Shown here: positions 14,756 through 25,197 of the stretch, piece by piece
Numbering within the stretch: the first letter of the stretch is position 1
Layout: the number at the start of each line of letters is the position of its first letter
NCBI GenBank assembly: GCA_030550625.1
Contig: JAUQOZ010000193.1
Location: 1-44,713, forward strand
Source: Chloroflexota bacterium
GTDB taxonomy: Bacteria > Chloroflexota > Chloroflexia > Chloroflexales > Chloroflexaceae
DNA: 44,713 nucleotides
Reading direction: 5' to 3'
The notes under the pieces: model-generated
What the model saw: only the letters and a program-made list of their open reading frames with translations
The model's database searches: none
What the model was told of the DNA's origin: nothing
Made by a program: the position numbers and the translations under genes

Positions 14756-16510
14756 ATGGTTTGGCGCGCAATTTTAGTTGGTGTGCTTGCCCTGCTAAGC
14801 ATTGTGGCCGGCAGTAGTGCGTTCGCGCAGACGCCGGCGTTCGATTGGCGGAGCGATTGGGCGGTGGCCGAAGGCTTTACGATTGTGGAAGATACCACCG
14901 GCTACCAATTCCCTAGCGCGATCGCGTTTGTGCCCGAACCCGGACCTGATCCGAAAGACCCGCTCTATTTTGTCACCGAGCTGCGCGGGACGATCAAAGT
15001 GGTCACGAACGATCGCAGCATCTACACCTTTGCTGAGAATGTCTTTCAGTTTAAGCCTGCCGAAGAGTTGCCATCAGGCCAAGGTCAAGGCGGTATGGGC
15101 GGCATTTGCCTTGATCCGGCCCGCGGCTACGTGTTTGTGACCTTTCTCTACAATGATGCCAATGGCCGGATGCGCAACAACATCGTGCGCTACCAAACCA
15201 AACCCGGCGTCTTTGGCCTCGTCCCCGACAGTTTTGTTGCCTTCACCGACACGTTTGCTAGCTATGAGTCAGGCTTAGCCCACCATATCGGCCCGTGCCA
15301 AGTTGTCGGCAATCAACTGTTTGTCGGCATCGGTGAAGCGTGGCAACCGCATCTAGCCCGCGATCCTGATCAGATGGTCGGCAAAATCTATCGCATGGAT
15401 CTCGATGGCCGGCCACTGCCCGATAACCCCTTCTACGTCGATGATGACATCACCAAGGCACGCAATTATGTCTGGGCCACCGGCTTTCGCAATCCGTATG
15501 CTATGCGGATCGTTGATGGCCGGGTCTTTGTCGGTGATAACGGGGTCGGCACGGATCGCTTCGTTGAGGTGCAGCGCGGTGAAGATTATGGCTGGAATGG
15601 TCAAGAGAGCAGTATCCATTTGCGCGCGGCGTATGTCTGGGTTCCGAGCCTCGCACCCACAACGTTGCAGTATCTGCCGCCCGATAGCACCCTGCTTGGC
15701 CCGGCTAACGCCGGCAAATTCTTTCTGGGTATGGCCGGTTCGGTGCGGCGTGGCAAAATGCCCGGCATTGTGCGGATTGCGTATGATATGGAAAAGAGCC
15801 GGGTGATGGCGGTGCCCGATTACTTCTTGCGCTTCCGCGGCAAGCAAGAGCAGATGGTCGTCGCGGTCGCGTTTGGGCCGGATGGCCTCTACTTTGCGCC
15901 GATCTATGCGAACCAAGCTGGCCAGACATCGGTGTACAAGATTGTGCCCGACTCGGCGAACAGTTACCCTTACCGCCCCACCCAAGTCGAAGATCCGCGC
16001 CAGATTATTCGCGAGCGCGGCTGTTTAGGATGCCACCAGATCAACGGCGATGGCGGCTTTGGCGGCGCCGCTGGGCCGCCATTGAGCCGCGAGTTGCTCA
16101 TCGCGAATATTCAGGCTCGGCTCAATAATGCCCAGTATCGCCAATTATTGGCCGATCTCGACAAATTGGAAGAAGAACCTTGGCTTTCGACGCGGGCAGC
16201 GCGAGCGGCGGTACTGTCGGCAGAGGGTGAAGCTGCGGTTCGCCAATGGATCATCAATCAGATTGTCGAACCACGATGGGATAATCGCGGTTCGCAGATG
16301 CCCAACCTTGGCGTTAGCCCGGCGGAAGCGGCAATTGTAGCGGATTACCTGTTAGCTCGCCCCGTCCAAAGTGGCTGGGTGGCGCGGATCAATACGGTAT
16401 TGCGCTCACGATTGGCATGGCTGGCGTTTGGCGCCGGATTGGTCGCTGGCGTGATAGGGACAGGCGGCGGAATTTGGCTCTGGAACCGCCGTCGCCGCTC
16501 TCGCCTATAA
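14756..16510 (+). CDS. PQQ-type glucose/sorbosone dehydrogenase fused to cytochrome c, membrane-anchored
   Basis: 584 residues. A Sec signal peptide (about 1-24, ending SSAFAQ) is followed by a six-bladed beta-propeller of the soluble glucose/aldose dehydrogenase type (about 30-395). Key positions include His176-His177 in GLAHHIGP (candidate base) and Arg245-Asn246 in GFRNPYAM, equivalent to the PQQ-binding Arg-Asn of sGDH. A c-type heme site RGCLGCHQ (Cys423, Cys426, His427) and a distal Met in SQMPNLGVSP form a cytochrome domain. A single TM (about 550-572) with a basic tail anchors it. The enzyme should oxidise a sugar outside the cell and pass electrons to its own heme. It starts 3 nt after the VanZ-lectin gene. 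Substrate and the true need for PQQ are unknown. Confidence 0.85.
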   Translation: MVWRAILVGVLALLSIVAGSSAFAQTPAFDWRSDWAVAEGFTIVEDTTGYQFPSAIAFVPEPGPDPKDPLYFVTELRGTIKVVTNDRSIYTFAENVFQFKPAEELPSGQGQGGMGGICLDPARGYVFVTFLYNDANGRMRNNIVRYQTKPGVFGLVPDSFVAFTDTFASYESGLAHHIGPCQVVGNQLFVGIGEAWQPHLARDPDQMVGKIYRMDLDGRPLPDNPFYVDDDITKARNYVWATGFRNPYAMRIVDGRVFVGDNGVGTDRFVEVQRGEDYGWNGQESSIHLRAAYVWVPSLAPTTLQYLPPDSTLLGPANAGKFFLGMAGSVRRGKMPGIVRIAYDMEKSRVMAVPDYFLRFRGKQEQMVVAVAFGPDGLYFAPIYANQAGQTSVYKIVPDSANSYPYRPTQVEDPRQIIRERGCLGCHQINGDGGFGGAAGPPLSRELLIANIQARLNNAQYRQLLADLDKLEEEPWLSTRAARAAVLSAEGEAAVRQWIINQIVEPRWDNRGSQMPNLGVSPAEAAIVADYLLARPVQSGWVARINTVLRSRLAWLAFGAGLVAGVIGTGGGIWLWNRRRRSRL

Positions 16511-16554
16511 TGGCCGTTCGTGAACGCTAGCCGTATAGTGTGGAGAATAAACGC

Positions 16555-17877
16555 ATGTTCCATCAATTGATGAACCGCATCCATGATCGTTCAGCCAAGG
16601 TCGGCGTGATCGGGCTGGGCTATGTTGGCTTGCCGCTCGCCGAACGCGCTGGCCGGGTTGGCTTTCCGGTGTTGGGGTTTGATGTCAGCCCTGAGCGTGT
16701 CGCGCACGTCAATCAGGGTGAGAGTTATATCGGCGATGTCGCGAGCAGTGCGCTGGCCGCGCTGCGCGCAGCGGGCCGGATCGAGGCGACAACCGATATG
16801 GCGCGGTTGCGTGAATGCGATGTTCTGGTCATCTGTGTACCCACGCCGCTGAATGCTACCCGTGAGCCTGATATGCGCTATGTCGAAGCAGCGAGCAATG
16901 AGATTGCCGCTAGCATTCGGCCCGGCCAACTGGTCATTCTCGAAAGTACCACCTATCCCGGCACCACCCGCGAGCTGATCATGCCGCGGATCGAGCGCGA
17001 TGGATTGCGGGTAGGCGATCAGATCTTTCTCGCCTTTTCACCCGAACGGATCGACCCCGGCCAGACGAGCAGCAAAGGCTTTAGTGTGGAAAATACGCCC
17101 AAAGTGGTTGGCGGGGTGACGGCTCACTGCACCGAATTGGCCGGCGCCTTCTACGGCTATATCACCAGCCGGGTCGTGCCGGTCAGCTCGCCGGATGTGG
17201 CGGAGCTGACCAAACTGTTCGAGAATATCTTTCGCGCCGTCAATATTGCGCTGGTCAATGAGCTAGCCTTGCTCTGCGACCGGATGGGGATCGACGTGTG
17301 GGAGGTGATCGAGGCGGCGGCGACCAAGCCCTACGGGTTTATGAAATTTACCCCCGGCCCCGGCCTTGGCGGTCACTGCATTCCGATTGATCCCTTCTAT
17401 TTGACGTGGAAGGCGCGCGCGTTTGATCTCACCACCCGGTTTATCGAACTGGCCGGCGAGATTAATGCGCAGATGCCGCGCCACGTGCATGATCTGGTCA
17501 TTCGCGCGCTCAATCGGGCGCGTAAGCCGCTCAACGGCAGTACGATTCTGCTGCTGGGCATTGCCTACAAACCTGATGTTGACGACTACCGCGAATCACC
17601 GGCATTTAAGGTGTACGATCTGTTAACCGCCGACGGCGCGACGGTGATACCGTGCGATCCGCATATCGATGAGTTTGAAATGCATGATGGCCGTCGTATG
17701 CGCACGATACCCTTGAGCGATGATCTGTTGCAGAGCTGCGATTGCGCGGTCATCATTACTAATCATCGCGCTTTCGATTACGAGCGGATTGTCACCTTAG
17801 CGCCGGTAGTGGTTGATACGCGCAACGCGACGCGGGCGATCCAAGGGCCGCTGCGCGCCAAGATTACAGTATTGTAG
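16555..17877 (+). CDS. UDP-sugar 6-dehydrogenase, WbpA/WecC-like (UDP-GlcNAc or related)
   Basis: 440 residues from ATG 16555, with GGAG 9 nt upstream; GTG 16540 is an in-frame alternative. The N-terminal Rossmann fold has VGVIGLGYVGLPLA. The middle domain has ICVPTPLNATREPD, ESTTYPGTT and AFSPERIDPG. The catalytic cysteine is Cys275 in GLGGHCIPIDPFYL. The C-terminal UDP-binding domain has GIAYKPDVDDYRESP. The ESTTYPGTT and CIPIDPFY motifs are those of WbpA/VipA-type UDP-HexNAc dehydrogenases rather than UDP-glucose dehydrogenase, so the product is probably a UDP-N-acetylhexosaminuronate; this substrate choice is an inference. It supplies an acidic sugar to the polymer. Confidence 0.88.
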   Translation: MFHQLMNRIHDRSAKVGVIGLGYVGLPLAERAGRVGFPVLGFDVSPERVAHVNQGESYIGDVASSALAALRAAGRIEATTDMARLRECDVLVICVPTPLNATREPDMRYVEAASNEIAASIRPGQLVILESTTYPGTTRELIMPRIERDGLRVGDQIFLAFSPERIDPGQTSSKGFSVENTPKVVGGVTAHCTELAGAFYGYITSRVVPVSSPDVAELTKLFENIFRAVNIALVNELALLCDRMGIDVWEVIEAAATKPYGFMKFTPGPGLGGHCIPIDPFYLTWKARAFDLTTRFIELAGEINAQMPRHVHDLVIRALNRARKPLNGSTILLLGIAYKPDVDDYRESPAFKVYDLLTADGATVIPCDPHIDEFEMHDGRRMRTIPLSDDLLQSCDCAVIITNHRAFDYERIVTLAPVVVDTRNATRAIQGPLRAKITVL

Positions 17878-17964
17878 GCTGTTCGTTGCGCCGGTAATCA
17901 TCACTCTTTCACCCGGAAATAGTATACCGGTAGTACACCACATTGCGCGCGAGGAGGATCATCT

Positions 17965-18864
17965 GTGCAAGCAGAGATGCGACTCAGTATCATTATTCCA
18001 TGCTACAACGCAGCAGCAACGCTCGGCGAACAACTAGCGGCGTTAGCTGATCAGCAGTGGGATCGGCCATGGGAAGTGATTGTAGCCGACAATGGGTCGC
18101 GGGATGATTCACGGCGCGTGGCCGCCAGTTTTCTCGCGCGCATGCCCAACTTGCGCATTATCGACGCTAGCGCTCGCCGTGGCGGCGCCTTCGCGCGCAA
18201 CGAAGGAGCGCGGCATGCGCGCGGTACAGCGTTGGCCTTTGTTGATGCTGATGATGTAGTCGCGCCGGATTGGGTGGCGGCGATCGGCAATGCGCTTGAC
18301 CGCTATCCGTTTGTTGCATCCCGGTTTGACATCGAGCGCCTTAACCGGCATTCGTGGCTGAGCCGGATCCGGCGTAATCCACAGTCCGATGGCTTGCAAC
18401 GGGTGAGTTATCCGCCGTATCTGCCGCATGCCGGTGGTTGCGGGTTGGCCATCGAACGAGCATTGCACGAGCAGGTAGGCGGCTTTGATGAGACGCTGTT
18501 GCGTTTAATGGATACCGACTACTGTTTTCGTGTGCAGTTGCAGTGTCACGTTGCCTTGACATTTGTGCCGGAAGCCCTAGTCTACGTTCGGTATCGCGAT
18601 ACCCTGCGCGGGATGCTGCGCCAGACCCGCGAACGAGCGATTGCGAATGTCGCGCTGGCGCGCCGTTATGGTGGTGACCAGCAGGTTCAGCGGCGTTCAT
18701 TATCGCCGTGGGTGGCGTATACCCGGCGTTGGATGCGCCAATTGGCCCGCGCCACGCGCATCCGCCGGCGTGAACAGTTGGCGGAATGGTTGCGCATGAA
18801 TGCGTGGTTGATCGGTTTGTTGCAAGCAAGTTGGCGGTACCGTTGCCCGCCGTTGGCGATTTAA
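17965..18864 (+). CDS. Glycosyltransferase family 2
   Basis: 299 residues from GTG 17965, chosen because a strong GAGGAGG lies 8 nt upstream. The GT-A fold starts at RLSIIIPCYNAAATL, with the nucleotide-sugar Asp in VIVADNGSRDDS and the metal-binding DAD (94-96) in FVDADDVV. GGFDETLLRLMDTDYCFRV is the acceptor-side ED-like motif. No TM segments except a weak C-terminal hydrophobic patch, so it acts at the inner face of the membrane. It is separated from the dehydrogenase by 87 bp, in which nothing but a short AT-rich stretch is seen. Donor and linkage are unknown. Confidence 0.88.
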   Translation: MQAEMRLSIIIPCYNAAATLGEQLAALADQQWDRPWEVIVADNGSRDDSRRVAASFLARMPNLRIIDASARRGGAFARNEGARHARGTALAFVDADDVVAPDWVAAIGNALDRYPFVASRFDIERLNRHSWLSRIRRNPQSDGLQRVSYPPYLPHAGGCGLAIERALHEQVGGFDETLLRLMDTDYCFRVQLQCHVALTFVPEALVYVRYRDTLRGMLRQTRERAIANVALARRYGGDQQVQRRSLSPWVAYTRRWMRQLARATRIRRREQLAEWLRMNAWLIGLLQASWRYRCPPLAI

Positions 18865-18894
18865 GCAATCTTGCATGCACCTAAACGAGGTGTT

Positions 18895-19626
18895 ATGGCC
18901 CAACCGCAATCGATCCAACTGTCTCCCGCGCGAGCGTTTTGGCGTTGGCTGGCCCCGGTAGGGCGGCGGTTGTTCGGCACGTTGGCGCGGGTTGATACAA
19001 CCGAGCCGGTGGTGGCCTTAACCTTCGATGATGGCCCGCATCCGGTCTATACCCCGCAACTTCTTGATCTGTTGGCGCAGTATCAAGCGCGGGCGACTTT
19101 CTTTCTGTTGGGCCGGCATGCTGCCGGGCAACGCGATCTGGTGGCGCGAATGGCCGCTGCCGGCCATGCAATTGGCAATCACACATTCACGCACATCCGC
19201 ATGCCGCAGACGCCGCGCTGGCAACGCTGGCGCGAGCTGTGGCTGGCGCGGCGCGCGCTGGCTCCCTTCGGTTCCGCTCTCTTTCGCCCGCCCTACGGCG
19301 GCCAGTCGTATGGGTCGCGGCTTGATGCTTTGCTGTTTGGCTACGAGGTAGTTGGCTGGAGCTGCCACATCGAAGATTGGGTGGCGCAGCCAGCCGATCG
19401 GTTAGCCGAGCGGTTGCTGGCGCAGATCCAGCCGGGCAGCATCGTCTTGCTGCATGACCGGTTGGCCAACCCGCGTGATCCGGCGGCTGCCGATCGAGGG
19501 CCGTTGATCGAGGCGCTCACGATCGCATTCGATCACTTGCATGCCACGTATCGATTCGTTACCGTGCCGGAATTGATCCGTACCGGAACACCGGTGCGGG
19601 TGCCGTGGTTCCGTCCGGCGCTGTGA
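18895..19626 (+). CDS. Polysaccharide deacetylase (NodB domain)
   Basis: 243 residues from ATG 18895 with CGAGG about 5 nt upstream; the TTG start of the ORF track adds eight residues without a signal. All NodB motifs are present: ALTFDDGPHP (motif 1, catalytic Asp pair), the metal-binding His pair in GNHTFTHIRMP (motif 2), FRPPYGG (motif 3), SCHIEDW (motif 4) and SIVLLHD (motif 5). CE4 enzymes remove N-acetyl groups from GlcNAc-type residues. There is no clear signal peptide; the N-terminal 35 residues are basic and weakly hydrophobic, so the cellular side is uncertain. In this locus it probably trims acetyl groups from the polymer or its lipid-linked precursor. Confidence 0.9.
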   Translation: MAQPQSIQLSPARAFWRWLAPVGRRLFGTLARVDTTEPVVALTFDDGPHPVYTPQLLDLLAQYQARATFFLLGRHAAGQRDLVARMAAAGHAIGNHTFTHIRMPQTPRWQRWRELWLARRALAPFGSALFRPPYGGQSYGSRLDALLFGYEVVGWSCHIEDWVAQPADRLAERLLAQIQPGSIVLLHDRLANPRDPAAADRGPLIEALTIAFDHLHATYRFVTVPELIRTGTPVRVPWFRPAL

Positions 19627-19637
19627 TAATTGTATAG

Positions 19638-21368
<1,731 letters not shown>

Positions 21369-21369
21369 T

Positions 21370-22152
21370 ATGCTCAATGTCTTCCGTAGCGCGCGCCGCA
21401 CGCTGCGCCGTTGGATCAAGGGGCCGCATGCCGATCTGGGGTTTAAGCCCCAGCCTGACTTCTATTACCTCGCCTCGTTCCCGAAGTCGGGCAACACGTG
21501 GGTGCGTTTTCTGCTTGCCAATCTGCTGGCCGGCGAGGAGCTGGGCTTGCAGGGATTTGGCCGGTATGTGCCCGATAGCCATATCAAAGGCGATCTAACG
21601 TATATGGCCGACCCGGCCACGCCGTTCAACCAGATGCGGCCGCGCTTCGTGAAGACCCATCTTCACTATCGCCCGATCTTCCGCCGCGCGATCTACATTG
21701 TGCGCGATGGGCGCGACGCGATGACCTCGTATTACCACTGGCGCAATAAACGGTCAAATCAGCCGGTTACGCTGCGCGAGATTATTACCGGCAGTATCTA
21801 CTGGGGTAGGTGGTCGGATCATGTGCTGGGCTGGCTGAACAGTGGCTGCGAGTTGCTCGTGGTGAAGTACGAAGACCTCTACGCCGATACTGCTGGGCAA
21901 GTGCGCCGCATCCTTCATTTTTGCGGGATGCGGGCAAGCGATGAACAGATTGCGGCGGCAGTGGCTGCCTCGTCGTTTGACCGGATGCGGGCGAAAGAAC
22001 AGGCGGCGCAGGGCGCTGCCACGCCGTTGTTCGTTCGCAAGGGCGGATCGGGCGATTGGCGCAATCTCTTTTCGCCAGAGGACGAAGAACTTTTTTGGCG
22101 TTACCACCGCGCTGGTATGCTGGCAGCCGGGTATGGCGATCGCAGCGGGTGA
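21370..22152 (+). CDS. PAPS-dependent sulfotransferase (Sulfotransfer_1)
   Basis: 260 residues from ATG 21370 (GGAGG 7 nt upstream); the ORF-track start lies inside the preceding gene. The 5'-phosphosulfate loop is SFPKSGNTW (36-44), followed by FVKTHLHY with a candidate catalytic His. The 3'-phosphate-binding segment is YIVRDGRDAMTSYYH (109 onward), and the C-terminal RKGGSGDWRN contacts the nucleotide in related enzymes. It transfers sulfate from PAPS to an alcohol or amine. It has no signal or TM, so it acts in the cytoplasm. Position between PAPS synthetase and an acyltransferase inside a polysaccharide locus points to a sugar acceptor, either a polymer repeat or a chain end. A lipid or peptide acceptor cannot be excluded. 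Confidence 0.92.
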   Translation: MLNVFRSARRTLRRWIKGPHADLGFKPQPDFYYLASFPKSGNTWVRFLLANLLAGEELGLQGFGRYVPDSHIKGDLTYMADPATPFNQMRPRFVKTHLHYRPIFRRAIYIVRDGRDAMTSYYHWRNKRSNQPVTLREIITGSIYWGRWSDHVLGWLNSGCELLVVKYEDLYADTAGQVRRILHFCGMRASDEQIAAAVAASSFDRMRAKEQAAQGAATPLFVRKGGSGDWRNLFSPEDEELFWRYHRAGMLAAGYGDRSG

Positions 22153-22170
22153 TTGAGAAGGGAGCAGGCG

Positions 22171-22866
22171 ATGCGCCGGCAACTGATACAAGCGTGGACG
22201 GAACTGTGGATGCGGCGGGCCGGCCCGGATCGGTTTGGCAAGCTGGCTACGTGGCTCGCTGGTCTGCCCCATGCTCCCTACAAAGCGCGGGTGGCGCTGG
22301 CCCATCGCTATCCGCAAGGCTACGTTGCCCCATCCGCTCAATTAAGCGGGCGACGCATCCGGCGCGGTCGCCATGTCTTTATTGGTGATGGGGTTGTCAT
22401 CTATCAACGCCAAGATGGCGGCCCAATCGAGTTAGCCGATTACGTTGAGATCCACCGCGACACAATCATCGAATGCGGGCGTGGTGGTGGCGTGGTCATT
22501 GGCGAGCGCACCGGCATTCAACCGCGCTGCCAGCTTTCGGCCTACCTTGAGCAGATTGTGATCGGGCGCGGCTGCCAGATCGCACCGCAGTGCGCCTTCT
22601 ACCCCTACGATCACAGCACTGCCCCCGGCCAAGCGATCGCTAATCAGCCGCTCACCAGTAAGGGGCCGATTGTGCTGGAAGATGATGTCTGGCTGGGGTA
22701 TGGCGTGGTGGTGCTATCAGGCGTCACAATTGGCGCTGGCGCCGTGGTGGGGGCTGGCAGCGTGGTCACGCGCAGCCTGCCGGCGGGAGTGATAGCTGTA
22801 GGCGCGCCGGCGCGCATTGTGCGCGAACGAACAGCGATTGATGTTGGCCCTATCACAACCCAATGA
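22171..22866 (+). CDS. Left-handed beta-helix (hexapeptide) O/N-acyltransferase
   Basis: 231 residues from ATG 22171, with AGGGAG about 7 nt upstream. After a basic N-terminal helical part, hexapeptide repeats begin near residue 65. They include ITxIECGRGGGVVIGERTGIQPRC-type turns (VVIGERTGI), IVIGRGCQIAPQCAFYPYDHS with a catalytic-type His, and IVLEDDVWLGYGVVVLSG followed by VTIGAGAVVGAGSVVTRSLP and VIAVGAPARIVRER. This is the WcaF/maa-like trimeric acetyltransferase pattern, using acetyl-CoA or another acyl-CoA. It lies 18 nt after the sulfotransferase gene, so acylation and sulfation of the same glycan are likely. Confidence 0.9.
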   Translation: MRRQLIQAWTELWMRRAGPDRFGKLATWLAGLPHAPYKARVALAHRYPQGYVAPSAQLSGRRIRRGRHVFIGDGVVIYQRQDGGPIELADYVEIHRDTIIECGRGGGVVIGERTGIQPRCQLSAYLEQIVIGRGCQIAPQCAFYPYDHSTAPGQAIANQPLTSKGPIVLEDDVWLGYGVVVLSGVTIGAGAVVGAGSVVTRSLPAGVIAVGAPARIVRERTAIDVGPITTQ

Positions 22867-22874
22867 GGTGGCGC

Positions 22875-23855
22875 ATGCCAGCGACGGTAACAGTTGCAAT
22901 TCCAGTGTACAAACGGCTCACCTATGTAGCGCAGGCGATCCGTTCGGTAGCCGCCCAAGACTATCCCGCGATCGAATTGATGGTGTCGGATAACGGCTGC
23001 AATGGTGATCAGGTGCTGAATATCGCTCGCGCCAACTACCCGCGCCCATTTGTCTTTCGCCAGAATCCGGCCTCAGTGCCGATTGTGCCGCATTTCAACC
23101 AGTTGCTGGCGGCGGCGAGCGGCGACTATTTTGTCTTGCTGAGCGATGATGATGAGTTAGCGCCGGGGTATCTCTCGGCGATGGTGGCGGCGCTCGAAGC
23201 GCACCCTGAAGCGGCGGCGGCTATCTCGCGAGTTGAGGTGCTCGATGAGCAGGGTCGGGTGGTGGGTTCAACCGCCGATCGGCCATTGCCGCCGCGCTTG
23301 ATGAGCGGGCCTGATTGGATTAAGCGTTGGGGGTCTAATGAGCATAAGTTTATCTGTTTTACCACCAATCTAGCGCGCACGGCGGAATTGCGTGCGGCTG
23401 GCGGTTATCCTGATTTTGATGGCGGGAATGGAGTTGATAATGCGTTATTGGTCGCGTTGAGCATCGAGCGCGGGCTGGTGTATTGTGACGAAGCGATCTT
23501 TCGCCATCGCATCTATGACACCAGTTTTGGCAAATCGGTCAGCGTGGCTAGTTTGGCCCGCGCCTCGCGCCAATTTCTTGCTTTTCTCAATCGCCATCCG
23601 CGGTTACGCGCTTATGCGCAGCGCCATCCGCGCGAGTGGGCTGTCTGCCGGGCAGCGATAACTCGCGTGATCTGGACGACCTACTATGGGCGGTGGCGCA
23701 ATCTCTACCGTGGCCGCGAGGCCTATTTCCATTGGTTAACCGCCGGCTTTGCTTTGCCCTTCATTCCAGCCTACTACCGGCGCGCCATCCCAGAGATCAT
23801 CTATTCATTGCCGGCGATTGGGCCGTTAGCGCGCCGCCGGCTAGCGGTGCGGTAA
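22875..23855 (+). CDS. Glycosyltransferase family 2
   Basis: 326 residues from ATG 22875, with GAGG 6 nt upstream. ATG 22863, which overlaps the preceding stop as ATGA, is the alternative. GT-A fold: TVAIPVYKRLTYVAQAIRS, a nucleotide-binding VSDNGCNGD and the metal-binding DDD (91-93) in FVLLSDDDELAPGY. The C-terminal third is basic and aromatic with a hydrophobic segment (WLTAGFALPFIPAYY), possibly membrane-associated. Donor and acceptor unknown. Gene order places it with the sulfation and acylation enzymes. Confidence 0.88.
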   Translation: MPATVTVAIPVYKRLTYVAQAIRSVAAQDYPAIELMVSDNGCNGDQVLNIARANYPRPFVFRQNPASVPIVPHFNQLLAAASGDYFVLLSDDDELAPGYLSAMVAALEAHPEAAAAISRVEVLDEQGRVVGSTADRPLPPRLMSGPDWIKRWGSNEHKFICFTTNLARTAELRAAGGYPDFDGGNGVDNALLVALSIERGLVYCDEAIFRHRIYDTSFGKSVSVASLARASRQFLAFLNRHPRLRAYAQRHPREWAVCRAAITRVIWTTYYGRWRNLYRGREAYFHWLTAGFALPFIPAYYRRAIPEIIYSLPAIGPLARRRLAVR

Positions 23856-23859
23856 AGCG

Positions 23860-25152
23860 ATGCGGGTTGTTCACCTCAGCACCAACGACATCAGCGGCGG
23901 TGCGGCGCGGGCGGCGTACCGGCTGCACCGGGCGTTGCTCGCGCTCGGTTACCCTTCCACGATGCTGGTCGCAAACCGGCGCAGTCATGATCCAACGGTG
24001 CAGGCATTGCCGGCGCCTGCCGATCCAGTCGGGTATTGGCAACGGCGCTGGCGGGGGTGGCAAATCCGGCGGGCAATGCAGCCGTACCGGCAAACCCGTC
24101 CGGCTGGGTTAGAGCCGTTTAGCGATGATCGGAGCCGGTACGGCGGTGAGGTGGCGCGGGCACTCCCGCCGTGCGATGTGGTCAATCTGCATTGGGTGGC
24201 CGGATTCGTCGATTATTCCTCATTCTTTCGCACCGTGCCGCGCCGGGTGCCGGTGGTGTGGCGGCTATCTGACCAGCAGCCCTTTACTGGCGGCTGCCAT
24301 TACGATGAAGGCTGCGGGCGCTATACCGCCGCCTGCGGCGCATGCCCGCAACTCGGTTCGCGTGACGAATGCGACCTCTCGCGCCAGATCTGGGCGCGCA
24401 AGCGGGATGCGCTGGCGGCTGTGCCTCCCGGCCGGTTGCATATTGTGGCGCTGAATCAGTGGATGGCGGCTGAAGTCCAGCGAAGTTCGCTCTTTGGCCA
24501 TCTGCCGGTGCATGTCATTCCCAACGGTTTGGATACGTCCGTCTTCTCGCCAGCCGATCGCACCCATGCGCGGGTTGTGCTCGGCTTGCCGTTACACGCC
24601 AAAATTGTGCTCTTTGTGGCTGTGTCGGTTGACAACCGGCGCAAGGGCTTTGCCCAATTGGCAGCGGCGTTAGCTGGCCTGAGCGACGAGCCGGATCTAG
24701 TGTTGGTCTCGATTGGCAAAAACCCGCCGCCATTGGCTGCGCCGATTGCCCACCATCCGCTCGGCGTGGTCGAGGATGATAGCCGGTTGGCCTTGGTTTA
24801 CAGCGCGGCTGATCTTTTTGTTATTCCGTCATTGCAAGACAATATGCCAAGCACCGTGCTTGAATCGTTGGCGTGCGGGACGCCAGTGGCGGGGTTTGAT
24901 ACCGGCGGGATTAGCGAACTGGTGCGGCCCGGCCAAACGGGTTGGCTGGCGCCGGTGGGAGATGTCGAAGGGTTGCGAGCAGCGATGCGTCGCTTGCTGC
25001 GCAATGATGATGAACGGCTGGCGATGGGGCGGCGGTGCCGCGAGATTGCGCTGGCCGAATACCGGCAAGAGCTACAGGCTCAGCGCTATCTTGAACTCTA
25101 TCGCCAGATCATTGCTCCGTCTGCTATGAAGACAGTGTCTCGGATAAGGTGA
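23860..25152 (+). CDS. Glycosyltransferase family 4 with Cys-rich insert (WcaC-like)
   Basis: 430 residues, starting 4 nt after the preceding stop. GT-B fold: N-terminal MRVVHLSTNDISGGAARAAYRL, and C-terminal nucleotide-binding half with IPNGLDTSVFSP, the ENMPSTVLES-type motif (DNMPSTVLESLACG) and GGISELV. A conserved insertion, FTGGCHYDEGCGRYTAACGACP, contains five Cys and one His. It is found in a WcaC-like subset of GT4 enzymes and could bind a metal or form disulfides. Retaining transferase acting at the cytoplasmic face; donor unknown. It ends the first operon half; a 211-bp gap follows. Confidence 0.9.
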   Translation: MRVVHLSTNDISGGAARAAYRLHRALLALGYPSTMLVANRRSHDPTVQALPAPADPVGYWQRRWRGWQIRRAMQPYRQTRPAGLEPFSDDRSRYGGEVARALPPCDVVNLHWVAGFVDYSSFFRTVPRRVPVVWRLSDQQPFTGGCHYDEGCGRYTAACGACPQLGSRDECDLSRQIWARKRDALAAVPPGRLHIVALNQWMAAEVQRSSLFGHLPVHVIPNGLDTSVFSPADRTHARVVLGLPLHAKIVLFVAVSVDNRRKGFAQLAAALAGLSDEPDLVLVSIGKNPPPLAAPIAHHPLGVVEDDSRLALVYSAADLFVIPSLQDNMPSTVLESLACGTPVAGFDTGGISELVRPGQTGWLAPVGDVEGLRAAMRRLLRNDDERLAMGRRCREIALAEYRQELQAQRYLELYRQIIAPSAMKTVSRIR

Positions 25153-25179
25153 ACGTTTTGTCATAACGAGTTTCTGTAG

Positions 25180-25197
25180 GTGACATCTCACTGTCAC
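25180..25197. promoter_or_regulatory. Dyad in the gap before the Wzz/BY-kinase-like gene
   Basis: GTGACA-TCTCAC-TGTCAC is a 6+6 inverted repeat with a 6-nt spacer, 28 nt after the GT4 stop and 167 nt before the next start. Small symmetric dyads of this size are typical operators. No regulator gene is adjacent and no strong promoter boxes are seen in the remaining AT-richer gap, so the role is speculative. Confidence 0.3.

Noticed and set aside
16506-16511. TATAAT overlapping the stop of the dehydrogenase-cytochrome gene as a promoter for the UDP-sugar dehydrogenase
   Set aside because: No usable -35 at 16-18 bp; may be chance in the short intergenic gap.
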